Positions 52,943 to 64,000 of a stretch of 64,000 bases of DNA are shown here, piece after piece. Both the position numbers and the translations under genes were made by a program. Position 1 is the stretch's first letter. Each line of letters starts with the position of its first letter. This DNA comes from Cyanophora paradoxa (Eukaryota; Glaucocystophyceae; Cyanophorales; Cyanophoraceae): NCBI GenBank assembly GCA_004431415.1, contig QPMI01000411.1:248001-312000 (forward strand). The letters are read 5' to 3'. A model generated the notes under the pieces. The model saw only the letters and a list, made by a program, of their open reading frames with translations, was not told the origin of the DNA and ran no database searches.

Positions 52943-55900
52943 ATGGCGCCGAGTAGGGGGCCACGAGCGGGGCCTGGAGGCTCGGGGTGTCTTTGCAGCA
53001 GCATTTCCAGAAGCAGTCGAGCGATGGCAAAGACGCACCGCTCTCGAAGAAGACCCGCGCCCCGCAGGCCCGACGTTCGAACAGAAGAAGTCGCGGGGCG
53101 AGGACGGTGCGCGGCTGCGCTTTGCAGATCGAAAGCTAGCTGTACAGATACCGTTTGCAGGTCATGGACGCTGGCTGTCGTGTTGGCCGTCATCGCGCTC
53201 TTGCCAGCAGCACAGGCGGTGCTGGGTGTAACCGGCGACTTCGCGACTCCGCGACCGGCGGATGCCTGGTGCGGTGGCGGCTCAAGCGGCTGCCCCGCTG
53301 TGGCGTCGATCTGGCCTGCGGAGGGCCCTGTGGAGGGCGGCACGCAGGTCACCGGTGCGGGGCCCTCCGCACAACCGGGGTCGCGTGCGCCGCTGACGCC
53401 CGCGCCTGCGCGAGCAGTGTCGGGAATGCACTTCGTCTCCGGAGCGAGCGTGCAGTGCCACTTCGGCGGGGTGGCCGTGGCCGCCTACGTGAACTCGTCG
53501 AAAACGCTCCTCTGCACGGCGCCGCAGCTGCCGGAGGGCTACAGCGAGTTCCGCGTGACGCAGGACGGCGCGGCGGTGGGCAAGCCGTCGGAGAGCGAGC
53601 TGGTCCTCTACAACGTGACGCGCTTCGTGCTGGACTGGGTGAACGAGACCTTCATCGCGCCCGACTACACCGAGCTGCTCCCCTACCGCTCCGTCGTGCC
53701 CCTCGCCTTCAACGCCTATGTCTCCGCGTCGGCCCTCTCCGCCTGGCCCGCTGCCGCCCCGCCCGGCGGCCTCCTCTCCGTCGCCGGAGCCAACCTCTAC
53801 GGCGAGACGGGCGCCGGCGGGCCCGCCGCCTGGTGCGTCTTCGGCGGCGCCGGCACCGGCGGCGACGGCCGTGCGGTCTCGCGGGGGCGGGTCATCTCCA
53901 CGGGGCTGGCCCTGTGCGAGCTGCACGTCCCGGGGGCGTCGGACGGGGCGCCGGCGGACTACGGGGCGGCGCCCCCGCTGCGGCAGGCGGCCTCGGTCGC
54001 GCTGCTCGGGGCGGCGGGGACGCGGGCCTGGCGGCGACGTCGGGCTGCAACGGCGGCGGCTGCAACGCGTCCGTCGCCCTCGCGAACGGCACGGCGTGCG
54101 ATTGCACCGGCTGCGCCCGCTCGACGCCGAGCCTCCCCACCGCCCCCTTCGCCATCGCCGCGCGCCCTTCTTCCTCTACGGTGCGCACCCCGCGCCCGCC
54201 CGCCCCGCCCCGCCCCGCCGGGCGCCGACGCCGCGCCGCAGCGTTCGGGCTGCTGGGCCCGCGCTCGGCCCGGGGACGGGAGCGACGGCGGCCGCCTACA
54301 GCGGGCCGGAGGGCGGGGCGCGCCTGGCGCTGGCGCTGGGCGGCCCGAAGGCCCTCGGGAGGCCGAGCGGGGGAGCGGGGCCCTCGCCCTCGGGTGGTGC
54401 CGCCTCGCCGGCCGCACCCTTGTGAAGGCGGAGGCGGAGGGGCCGGGCGGGCCTCGTGCCTGCTGCCGGCGCGCCCCGCGGGGGCGCCGCCGTGCCCGTC
54501 GAGGCCTCCGTGGACGGCGCGACCTTCGACTCCCTCCCCTACTCCGTCTCCTACCTCGGCGCGCCCCGCCCCGCCCCGCCCCCGCCCTCGCCCCGCCTGA
54601 CGCGCCCCCGCAGAGGGGGCGCGCGTGGCGGCGTGGGAGGCGGGCCGCGGACGGCGGCGGGGAGACGCCGCTGCGGCTGGCGGTGCGGCGGGAGCAGCGG
54701 TACGCGGGGAGGCGCCGGCGTGCGCGGCGCTGGCGGGCGGCCAGACGGCGGCGACCATCGCGAGCGGGATCGGCGAGGTCGCCCCGCGGCGTGGCTCGGG
54801 GGGCGGGGTGCCTCCTGCGGGGCAGCGTGGCGCGGGCCGCCCCCGCCGGCTTCGCGGGGCTCCTGGTCCGGGACCCCTTCACGCCCTTCTCGCGCTTCGC
54901 CGCCCTTCCCGTCGTCCTCGTCGCCGGTGCGGCCCCCGCCCCGCCCCCGCCGCCTCGCCCCGGCAGAGCTCGCCGACGTTGACGCGGCGCCCGCAGAGCG
55001 CGGGAGGTCTCGGCGGTGCTCCCGGCGGCCCCCGCGGCGGGCCTCCACGGCCTCGTCGCCCTCCGCGGCTCTTCCATGGCCTCCCGCGGCGAGGAGCTCG
55101 CCTGCTGGTTCGGGCCGGCGGGGCCCCCGACGGGCGCCCGCGTGGGCGGCCGCCGCGCGCGCCCTCAGCACGGCCGCCGCCGTCTGCGAGCCGGCGGCCG
55201 CCTCGGCCGAGGGCGAGGTGATGTACGCCGGCGGCTCCCGCCTCGGCACGGCGCCCGTCGCCCGCGCCTCGGCCGCCCCCGAGCCGCTCGCGGCGGCGGC
55301 GACCCTCGCGCGCGCCCTGGACGCCCTCGCGCTCTCCGTGGGCGTGCGGAGCGAGGGCGGGGTGCTGGCCCCTCTGCGCGCCCGCCTCGGGGGCCGCCTC
55401 GTCGTCGCCCTCTCGCCGGCCCTCGCCGCCGCCCCGAGGGCGCCCTCCTCGCCGCCGCCCTGCCCCTGCCGCGCCCGGCGAGGCCCTCCCGCCCCTCGCC
55501 GAGCTCGCTGCCCCCGGCGCCGACTTCCTGCCCCTGCCCTCCCCCTCTCCGCCCCGCACCCGCCCCGCTGGGCCCTCCGCGCTCCCCTCCGGCGGCGTCG
55601 CCCTGACCGCCGACGGCGCGGCGCCCTCGCTCGTGGCGGTGGCGCCGGCCTCGCGGCCCGCCGCGCGCTGCTCTGGTGCCAGGCCGGCGCCCAGCGGAGC
55701 GCGGCGGCGGCGGCCGGCGAGGCGGCGTCGGCGGTGCGGTGCGCGCTGCCGGCCGGCGTCGCCCCCGCCTCTCGCTCGTCCGCCTCGTCGACGCCCTCGG
55801 GGCCCCCTTGCGGCGCTCGACCTCCGCTCTGGGCCCCCGCCGCCGCCACGGCGGCCGCCCCGCGCACGCTGCCGCTGGGGCCCTACACGGCGGCCCCGCT

Positions 55901-58900
55901 GCTGCTCCTCGCCGGCTCGGGGCTCCTCCCCGCCTCCGCCGCCTTCGTCCGGCTCGCCCCGCGCTACGCCCCGCCCGGCGCCTCCTCCTCCGAGTCGTCT
56001 GCCGCCCCTGCTCGCCTGCTGAGCTCGGCCGCGGCGCTGGTGGAGGCGAGCGGCGAGGCCGGCCCGTACGCCGTGCAGCTCGCGGGGCGGCGGACGGGCC
56101 GCCTTCGCGTGGCAGGAGGCGCAGGTGGATCTCGCGGCCGACGCGGCGCCGGCCGCCGGCCTGCAGTGCGGCGCCCTCGCGAGCCCCGCCGCGTGCGGCG
56201 CGCTGGCGGGCGGCGCCGCGTGCGCGTGGCGCCTGGCGACGCTCTCCGCCTGCGAGCTGGGGCGGGGCGCGAGCCCGGGCGGCCGGCCCTCGCCGCCCCC
56301 GCCGCGACACCTTCTTCGCGGCCGCCTCGGACGTCGTCCTCCTCGCCGCCGCCGGCGGCGGCCCCGCCTTCCCCTTCTGGCCCAGGCCGGCCTCCACCCG
56401 GCCTGCCTCCTCGACGGACGGCCGCGCCGGCGCGGCCGCCGTGCTGCGCTCGCCGGCGCTGGGGCCAACGGGAGCAGCAACGGGACGGGACGCTGGGGCG
56501 GCGCTGCGCTGCGGGGTGCCGGCCTCGGCCGCCGCCGCCTTCGTCTCCCTCTCCGTGCCGGGCTTCCCCGGAGCCCTCGTCCTCCAGTTCCTCGGTGCCC
56601 CTCCCGGCCCGCCCCCGCCCGCCCTCCGCGCCTCACGCGGCGCGCCCGCCCCTCCGCAGCGGCGCCGGCGCTGGGGTCGGTGACGCCCTCGTTCGCGGCA
56701 CCGCACGGGCTGGTGGCCGCCGCCGGGCGGGCCTCGCCGGCGAGATCGCCCTCGGCCTCGCGGGGGCGGCGCGCCCTCCGCGCCCTCTCCACCGCCTTCG
56801 CCGTCGCCGAGCTCGCCCCAGCGGCGCCGGCGCCGGCCCCTCGCCGCCCCGGGGGCCTCCTGGACGCCTCGGGGCTCCTCGCCTCCGCCGCCGACGCCCC
56901 CTGGACGGCCGCCTCCGCCTCCGTGTCCGGGGCGGCGCCGCGCTGCTGCCGGCTGGCAACGCGAGCGTCGCAGCCGCCGGCGCCAACGGCACGCTCGTGC
57001 CCGGCGCGGCCGCCCTGGCCCTCGGGACGGAGGGCGGGCGGACCGTGCTGGCGGCGCCCGTCGCCGGCTCGCTCCTGCCGGCGGCGGCGCGCCTGGAGTG
57101 CGCATTCCGCTTCTCCGAGCGCTCGGCGGTCCTCGTTCTGGCGGGGGCGGGGGAGGGCCAGGGCGCCTCGGCCGCCGCCTGCCCCGCCCCGCGCCTGCGC
57201 CCCGGCCTCGGCCTCCTCCTCGTCGGGCCCTCGGGGGGGTACCCCCCGGAGGCCTTCCTCCTCGCCGTCTCCTCGTCGGCGGCCGCGGCCCGCGGCTACG
57301 TGCCGGAGCCGCTCTTCGTCTCCCCCGCCTTCGAGCCCGCCGCCGAGGCCCCGGACGGTCCGCTCCGCTCCCATCCTTCTCTCTCTTTGTTCTTATCGTA
57401 ACCCCGCAGAGCCGGCCTTCGCGGACGGCTTCGTGCCGCCCTTCGCGATTGGATCCTCGTGGGCCCTCGTGCGGGGCCGCGGCATCCTCGCTGCGCTCGA
57501 CGCGCCGGGGCCCCGCCTCGCGTCTGCGGCCTTCGGCGCCCCGCCGCTGCGGCCGCTCTCCTCCGCCGCCGCCTTCGTGGAGCTGCACGAGGCCGGGGCG
57601 GCCCCCACAGGGGCCCTCGCCCTCCCCGCCGACGGGCTCTTCGAGGCCCCGGGTGCGCCGCCCCGCCCCGCCCCGCCCCTCCTCGATTTTTAAGCTGGCG
57701 CCCCGGTCTAAGGGGGCGGGGGCGCAGGGGCGGCGTGGCGGGCGCTGACCCTGGCGGACCTCGAGGGGAGGGCGGGGGAGACCCTGGCGCCCCTCGCCGG
57801 CCCCGCCTTCCCCTCCGCCCCGAACGCCACCGCCACCGCCGCCAACGAGACCGGAGGCGCTGCGGCGCGCATCGCGGCCGCGGCCGGCGGGGGGACGATC
57901 CTCCTCGCCTCGTCGGCCTCGGCCGCGCCGCCGCCGGGCCGCCTCTTCTGCTTCTTCGCGGCGGGCCCGGCTCGGAGCGGGCCGGCGTGGTCGTCGCTGC
58001 CGCCTTCGCGGAGTCGGCGGGGCGCGCAGGGGTCGCCTGCGTGAGCCCGCGCTCCCCGCCGGCCCCGCCCGCGTCGCCCTCCGCGACGAGCTGCTCCATG
58101 GGGGCCCCGGCGACCTCTTCCTCCTCCAGGCCGGCCCCTCGGGGCCTCCGCGCCCCGGCCGCGAGCATCCGCGCCGCCGCCGAGGCGGCCGTCGCCGCGC
58201 AGGCGGTGTTCGCGCCGCTCTCGCTGGGGGCGCAGCCGGCGCGGGGCCCGCGCCTGCACGCCTTGCCCCTCCTCCTCGCCGTCGCCGACTGGACGGCGCC
58301 GACGGCGGCGTGCCGGGGCGCGGGCACCTCCCGCCGGGCCCGGGGCGCGTCCTCTCCACCGCCTTTGTCCTGTGCGAGCTGCCGGCGCTCCCGCCCCGGC
58401 CGGCTCGGGCCTGGACGCCGGCCCGCCCCGGCCGAGGCGAGCCTGGCGCTGGCCCCGGAGGGCGGCGAGGCCGGCCCCGCCCCCGCTTCCTCTTCGCCCC
58501 CCCGTCACCTTCGCCGCCGCCGGCGGGCGCGTTGTCTCGTCGGAGGCCGGCGGGGCGGCCGTGGCGGCGCTCACCGCCTCGGGCCGCCCCGAGCCGCTCG
58601 CCGTCTGCGTCGACGTGCGCCGCCGGCTCTACGTCTCCGGCCGCACGGGCGCCTGCCTGCTCCCGGCGGCCGCCCCGGGCGCCGACTCGCTGCTGCTCCC
58701 GACCCTCGCCGGCCTGGCGGACCCCTCCGCCGAGCCCCTCGCCCTCGTCTACCGCCGTGCGCCCTCCCCGCAGCCCCGCGCCCCGCCCCGTCCCGTCCCC
58801 GCAGCCGCTGAAGAGCGGCTCGGGGCAGGGCCGGTGGTTGTGGCGGCGGCGCACGGGCAGCGGGCGGGGCGGCGGCGGAGGCGGCGCTGGTCGTCGGGGC

Positions 58901-61900
58901 CTCCCCTCTGCCAACGCGAGCGTCGCGTGCCTCGGGGCGGGGGCGAGCCCCGCGCCGGCGGCGGCGCCGGAGCCGGCGGGGCGCTGGCGCGGCTGGTGCG
59001 GTGCGCGCTGGCGCCGGGCGCGGCGGGCTTCGTCGCCCTCGGCCTCGCCTCGGACGGCGCCGCCCAGGCCGCCCTCGCCCAGCTCGAGCTCCTCCGTGCG
59101 CCCCGCCCCTCCGCCCCGCTTCGGTTCGCCTCTGACGCGGCGGCAGCGGCGCCGGGGGCGTGGGAGGCGGTGCCGGCGCGGGTGCCGAGCAACGGCGCCG
59201 TGCTGCTGCTGGTGAGGGGCGGCGACGTGCTCCCCGCCGGGGGCGCCCTCGCCTGCACGGTGGACGGCCTCGCCTCGCCGGCGGCCCGCTGGCTCTCCAC
59301 GGCGGCCGCCGCCTGCGAGGTCCCCGCTTCGCCGACGAGGCGCTCCTCTCCCCGCACGCCCACGCCGCCGTCCGCCTCGCCGGCCCCGGCCAGGCCCCCG
59401 CCGCCGCCTCGGGCGCCGCCCGCCTCCGCCTCCTCGACCCCGTCAGCGCCTGGTCCCTCGACGTGAGCGCCGCCGCCGAGACGGGCGGGACGCGGGTGCA
59501 CGTCGGCGGCGCCGGCTTCGACGGGGGCGACTCGGGCGTCGGCTGTGCCTTCGGGCGCGTCTTCGTGCGCATCGCGCTGGTGGACCGGAGCACGGCCGAG
59601 TGCCTGAGCCCGGCGCTCCCCGCCCGCGCCAGCATCGTCCGCATGTCCGTCCCCGAGCTGAACCTGGCGGCCCTCGCGAGCTACGCGTGGGACGGGGCCC
59701 GCTGCAACGCCTCGCTGGTGCCCGGGGCGGAGCTGGCGGCGCTGCAGGCCAACGCGACGGCCTGCGGGCCGCAGTACGCGACGCGCGAGGTGGCGCTGCT
59801 GCGGGCGGTGGACCTGGGCGACGGGGTGGGGCCGCGCGTCAAGGCCCGCGCCATCCCCCTCCGCATCGCCCTCGCCGGCTCCGACCTCACCGCCGCCCTC
59901 GACGTCGCCGACATCGCGTGGGCGCGCCTCCTCTCCGCCGCCGCCGCCTTCGCCAACCAGCTCGCCGCCTCCAACGGCACGGCCCCCGGCGCCCGCCGCC
60001 TCTCCTCGCTGGACGGGGCGGCGGCGAACGCGAGCCTCACGCCCGACGACGTGCTGCTCGCCCTGCAGCAGGCCGCGGCGCTCTCCGGCCCCTCGGTGCA
60101 CGTGCGCCGCAAGCTGCTCAACAGCACGTGCCCGCCGGAGAACTGCCCGGTGACGGTGCGCTCGCTGCTCAACATCGCGGCGGTCGGCTTCAACGCGAGC
60201 TACCTCAACTACACCGCCCCGGACCTCCCCGACTCGCCCTACGGCCTCCGCTTCTCCCTCGACATCGACGTCCAGCGTGCGCGCCCCGCCCCGCCCCCCT
60301 CGCTGCCTCTGCGGCGCCCGACCCGCCGCGCAGCGGTCCCGTTCATCGCGGCGCTCTCGCCGAACGCGAGCTTCGTGAAGGGGTACACGCCCGTGACGGT
60401 GCGGGGCGCGAACTTCCTGCCGACCGCGACGCTCGGCTGCCTGTTCGGGACGACCCTCGTGCCGGCCGTCTACGTCAACTCGAGCGCCGTCGTCTGCCAC
60501 GCGCCCCCGCAGGCCTCCTACGGCGTCGTCCCCTCTCCGTCACGTGCGCCGCGCGGCCCGCCCTCGCGCGGCCCGGCGCGATGCGGGGGCGGGGCGCAGG
60601 AACAACGGGCGGGACTTCGAGTCGGGGCTGCAGGGCGCGGCGCTCTTCACGTACCTCGCCTGCCCCGCCGGCTCCTTCTGCAGGGCCGGCGAGGCCTTCC
60701 CGTGCCCCCCCGGCCACTTCTGCCCGATGCGGGTGGACGGGAACCGGACGTGGACGGACGTGCAGGAGGCCGGGGCGAACCTGGACCCATTCCCCGACGT
60801 CGTCTTCACCCTCGTGCAGTGCCCGCCGGGCACCTACCAGGACGAGGCCGGGCAGGCCTTCTGCAAGCCCTGCGTCCGCGGCGGCGTCTGCCCCCGCCTC
60901 GGCATGGCCTACCCCGACATCTGCCCCGCCGGCGACCTCTGCGACGAGGAGTCGCTGGTCGCCGGCAAGGTCTGCCCCCCCGGCAAGATCTGCCTCGCCG
61001 GCACCATGACCGGCTTCGCCTTCAACGCCTCGGCCCCCGCCCTGGGCCCGGTAAACGAGACCTTCCTCCGGCTGGCCCCCGACGCCTGCCCCGAGGGCGC
61101 CGCCCTCCCCTCCAGCGGCGCCCCGCCCTCGGCCTGGGCCTACGCCGGCCCCGCCCCGCTCCCCTGCAACGGGACGGCCGTCACGGCCGCCTCGCTGGAC
61201 TACATCCGGCAGGTCCCCTTCGGGTACCCGCGCGTGTGCCCGCCGGGCTTCTTCTGCCAGGCGGGGACGGGGAGCGCGACGACGGTGCCGTACGACTACT
61301 TCACGCCGCAGCCGTGCTTCGGGGGCGCCTCGTGCACGCCCGGGTCGGACAACCCGCTGGGGGCCGGCCTCTGCCCCGCCGGCTTCTACTGCCGCAGCAA
61401 GGCCGACGGCTCCCTCGAGGAGCGCCGCTGCGAGCCCGGCTACTTCTGCCCCTCGCAGGGCCTCACGGAGCCCACGGCCTGCGGCGAGGGCTCCTACCAG
61501 GGTGCCCCCCCCCCTCCCGCGCGCCCCTCCCGCCCCCGCCCCCGCCGAGGCGTCGCCCGCAGACGAGTACGAGGCGAAGGGCTGCAAGTCGTGCCCCCTG
61601 CGCTTCTTCTGCCCGCGCACGGCGATGGCGGAGCCGCTGCTGACGCAGCCCGGGTACTACTCGCCCGGGGTCGGCACCGTGGACCAGCGCCCCTGCTCCG
61701 CCGGCTCGTACTCCGCCACCGACGGCTCCTCCGCCTGCACCTCCTGTCCGCCCCGCGCCCTCCCATCCCCGCGCCCCCGCCTCACGCCGGCCCCGCCGCC
61801 CCGCAGGCCCCCTGGGCACGTACGCGACGGGGTACAACAACACGAACTGCACGGAGGCGCCGCCGGGCACCTTCGTCTCGTACGAGGGCGCCGCCGAGCC

Positions 61901-64000
61901 GACCGCCTGCAACCCGGGCACCTACTCCGGTCCGCCCGCCCCCGCTCCGCATGCGCCCCTCCTCACCGCCGGCCCCAGACGTGCCCGGCCTCACCGCCTG
62001 CAAGCTCTGTGCGCCGCCCCGCCCCGCCCCGCCCCGCCTCGCGCCGCGCGGGGCTGACGGGGCGGGGGGCGCAGGCGGGCTGGGCTCGTACGCGGAGGGC
62101 CTGCGCAACACGGAGTGCAAGCCGGCCCCCGCGGGCGCCTTCATCAACTTCGAGGGGGCCGCCCGCCCCACCCTCTGCAACCCCGGCACCTACCAGCGTC
62201 CGCCCGCCCTCCCCAGCGCGCCCGCCCCCCCTCCCCGGGGCCTGAGGCGGGGCGGCGGGCGCAGCGGCGAACGGGTCGGAGACGTGCGTGCCGTGCAAGC
62301 CGGGGTACTACACGCCGGACTTCGGGGAGTTCGCGTGCAAGCCGGCCGACCCGGGGCACGTCGTCCCCGCCTCGGGCAGCACCGCCCAGCAGCAGTGCCC
62401 CGCCGGCTCCTACATGCGTCCGCCCCGCCCCCCGCCCCCGCCCCCGCCGCTGCGTTCCGCGGGGCCTCACGCGCCGGCGGGCGGCGGCAGCGTACACGAA
62501 CGCGTCGGCGTGCCTGCAGTGCAAGCCGGGGACGTACTGCCCCAAGGAGGGCCTGACGGCGGTCACGCCGGCGGACCCGGGCTTCTTCGTCGCCTCCCCT
62601 TCCTCCATCGCCCAGCTCCCCTGCCGCAAGGGCTCCTACCAGCCCGACCCCGGCGGCGCCGAGTGCCTCGCCTGCGCCAACGGCTTCATCTGCCCCTGTG
62701 CGCCCCCCCGCCCCCCGCCGCGCCCGCTTCGCGCGCCGGGCGAGCGGCGCGCGCAGTCGACCAGATGACGAGGCCGCTGGCGGCGCCGGCGGGGGCGTTC
62801 AGCACGGGGGAGGGGAACACGTTCGCCTCCAAGTGCGCCCCCGGGAACTACTCGGCGATGCCCGGACAGCCGTTCTGCCTCCGCTGCCCCGCCGGCTTCC
62901 AGTGCCTCGCCGAGGGCACCGTCGAGCCCAAGCCCTGCCAGCCGGGCTTCTTCCGCCCCATGGACGAGGGCGGGACGACGACGATCTCGTGCATCCCGTG
63001 CCCGGAGGGGACCTACTCGGAGGCGGCGGGGGCGACGGACATCTCGGCGTGCACGCCCTGCCCCGCCGGCCTCGTCTGCGCCATCTCGGGCACCCCCGAC
63101 GTCTCCCGCGCCTCCAAATGCGCCGACGGTGCCCCGCCCCGCCCGCCCGCCCGCCCGCGCGCTCCTCGGGGGAGCGGGGCCTGACTGGACGGCAGGGTAC
63201 GTGTGCGGGACGGGGACGAGCGGGTCGTCGCAGTTCGAGGAGAAGTGCCCGGCCGGCTTCTTCTGCGGGGCGGGGACCTCCCCGGCCACCAAGTTCCTCA
63301 ACCCCTGCGAGGCCGGCTACTACTGCTTCGAGCAGTCCACGCCCTCCACCGCCAAGCAGCTCCGCTGCCCCGAGGACCGCTTCTGCCTGCGGGGCACCGC
63401 CGCCGTGAACAACGAGACGACGGGGCGCGTCGACTTCTACTGGGCCCTCGCCAAGGCCCCCTACGAGCTCCTCTCGGCCGACTCGCAGGCGTACCTCCAG
63501 GCGCAGATCGCCGCCAGCCGCGCCCGCTCCGGCAGCGCCGCCGCCGCCGCCGCGGAGACCATCGCGGCGACGATCGGGGCGGCGCTGGCCGGCTCGGGCT
63601 CGCGCCGGCGCCTCCTCTCCGCCGCCTCCATCTTCGAGGGACCTCCTTCGGCGTCGGCCAACCGTGGGCCCCGCCCCCGCCCCGCCGCCCCCGGCCCCCG
63701 CCCCGACCGGGGCGCCCGGGGCCCCGCCGGCAACGCGACGCTCCCGCGCGTCTGGAGCGAGGGGGCGCCGCCGCGGCGCGGGCTGCTGCAGAACGGGACG
63801 ACGCCGGCGGCGTCCAACGGGACGGCCGGCGCGGCCTCGGCCTCCTCCGCGTCCTCCGGGGCGACTCCGCTCTCTTTCGAGTTCCAGGCGCTGGAGGTGC
63901 CCGCCGGCCTCAAGTGCCCGGACGGCTCGGCCTCGATCGACCAGTGCTACTCGACGGGGGACCTGCAGCGCACCATCGACCCGTGCCGCGCCGAGCTCCC
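52943..64000 (+). CDS. Giant surface protein: IPT/TIG-like repeats then GCC2/GCC3-like cysteine-rich repeats (3' end beyond window)
   Basis: Basic N-terminus, then a hydrophobic signal or anchor (TLAVVLAVIALLPAAQAV); MAPSRGP at 52943 or the later MAKTHRSRR may be the start. IPT/TIG units are clear at both ends: VASIWPAEGPVEGGTQVTG, FGGVAVAAYVNSSKTLLCTA, and IAALSPNASFVKGYTPVTVR then CLFGTTLVPAVYVNSSAVVC. Between them lies a chain of degenerate units ending in RxLSTAxxxCELPA. From 60600 come Cys-rich repeats of GCC2/GCC3 (ephrin-receptor-like) type: CPAGSFCRAGEAFPCPPGHF, CPPGTYQDEAGQAFCKPC, CKPGYYTPDFGEFACKP, CPEGTYSEAAGATDISACTP. Dibasic RRL/RRLL sites occur (GARRLSSL, RRRLLSAAS, RRGLLQNG). 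Eight introns at 61502-63195 are all phase 1. More than 30 exons; the middle (54-59 kb) is approximate. No transmembrane helix inside the window; the C-terminus is cut off. Probably extracellular matrix, adhesion or receptor function. Confidence 0.88.
61502..63195 (+). repeat. Eight introner-like phase-1 introns separating Cys-rich repeats
   Basis: Introns at 61502-61562, 61746-61806, 61930-61978, 62009-62074, 62198-62264, 62418-62490, 62698-62756 and 63129-63195 (49-73 nt). They begin GTGCC, GTGCG or GTCCG, are C/CCCCG-rich, usually contain CTGAC, CTGAG or CTCAC, and end CAG. Exons between them are 183, 123, 30, 123, 153, 207 and 372 nt, all multiples of three. Confidence 0.88.

Noticed and set aside
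54879-58914. Very long minus-strand open frames (over 800 and 1200 codons) opposite the giant gene
   Set aside because: They are Arg/Gly/Ala/Pro-rich low-complexity translations of GC-rich antisense DNA, run straight through splice sites of the plus-strand gene and show no domain motifs.

Overview
This window is nuclear DNA from a microbial eukaryote. Most genes are very GC-rich, dense with short introns (about 50-100 nt, GT-AG with some GC-AG), and have coding potential on both strands. No operons, Shine-Dalgarno sites, rRNA, tRNA, CRISPR arrays or transposases were found. A sperm-tail PG-rich (SHIPPO) protein implies an axoneme, so the cell is probably flagellated. ATRX-type SNF2, TKL kinase, Kre9/KNH1-like, IPT/TIG and GCC2/GCC3-like ectodomains, together with introner-like introns, fit a GC-rich alga (haptophyte, pelagophyte or another stramenopile). 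The exact lineage cannot be fixed from the sequence alone.

Layout, left to right: nicotinamidase (-, 496-1933); SHIPPO axonemal protein (+, 2551-3929); ThrE/DUF1212-type membrane transporter (-, 4149-7682); fibronectin-III single-pass surface protein (-, 8151-13289); intergenic DNA; leucine-rich-repeat protein with NPF motifs (-, 14611-16799), divergent from an ATRX-like SNF2 ATPase (+, 17143-22014); receptor-type protein kinase with six one-exon ectodomain repeats (+, 23251-32493); CorA-type Mg transporter (-, 33073-34946), divergent from a CPBP-like membrane protein (+, 35253-37632); protein with a biotin-protein-ligase N-terminal (BPL_N) domain (-, 37925-39876); second FN3 surface protein with a Thr-Pro-Ala stalk (-, 40615-45871); palindrome-rich and AT-rich intergenic DNA; TKL protein kinase (-, 47675 to about 50206); poorly resolved lectin-like gene (+, 50954-52590); and a giant IPT/TIG plus cysteine-rich surface protein (+, 52943 to beyond the window end).

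The themes are cell-surface architecture and signalling: three large type-I-like surface proteins, one receptor kinase and one soluble TKL kinase. Most other genes are transport, metabolism or chromatin genes with no evident functional link. In the receptor kinase and the giant protein, repeats lie on symmetrical phase-1 exons. Many introns across the window look alike (C-rich donor, CCCCG runs, CTGAC branch site, YGCAG end), suggesting a propagating intron family.

Gene models were assembled by hand from splice signals and reading-frame continuity. Exon edges are exact where stated (nicotinamidase, SHIPPO, most of the LRR gene, the six repeats of the receptor kinase, the cysteine-rich exons). 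Elsewhere the gene span is given but internal exon boundaries remain approximate.
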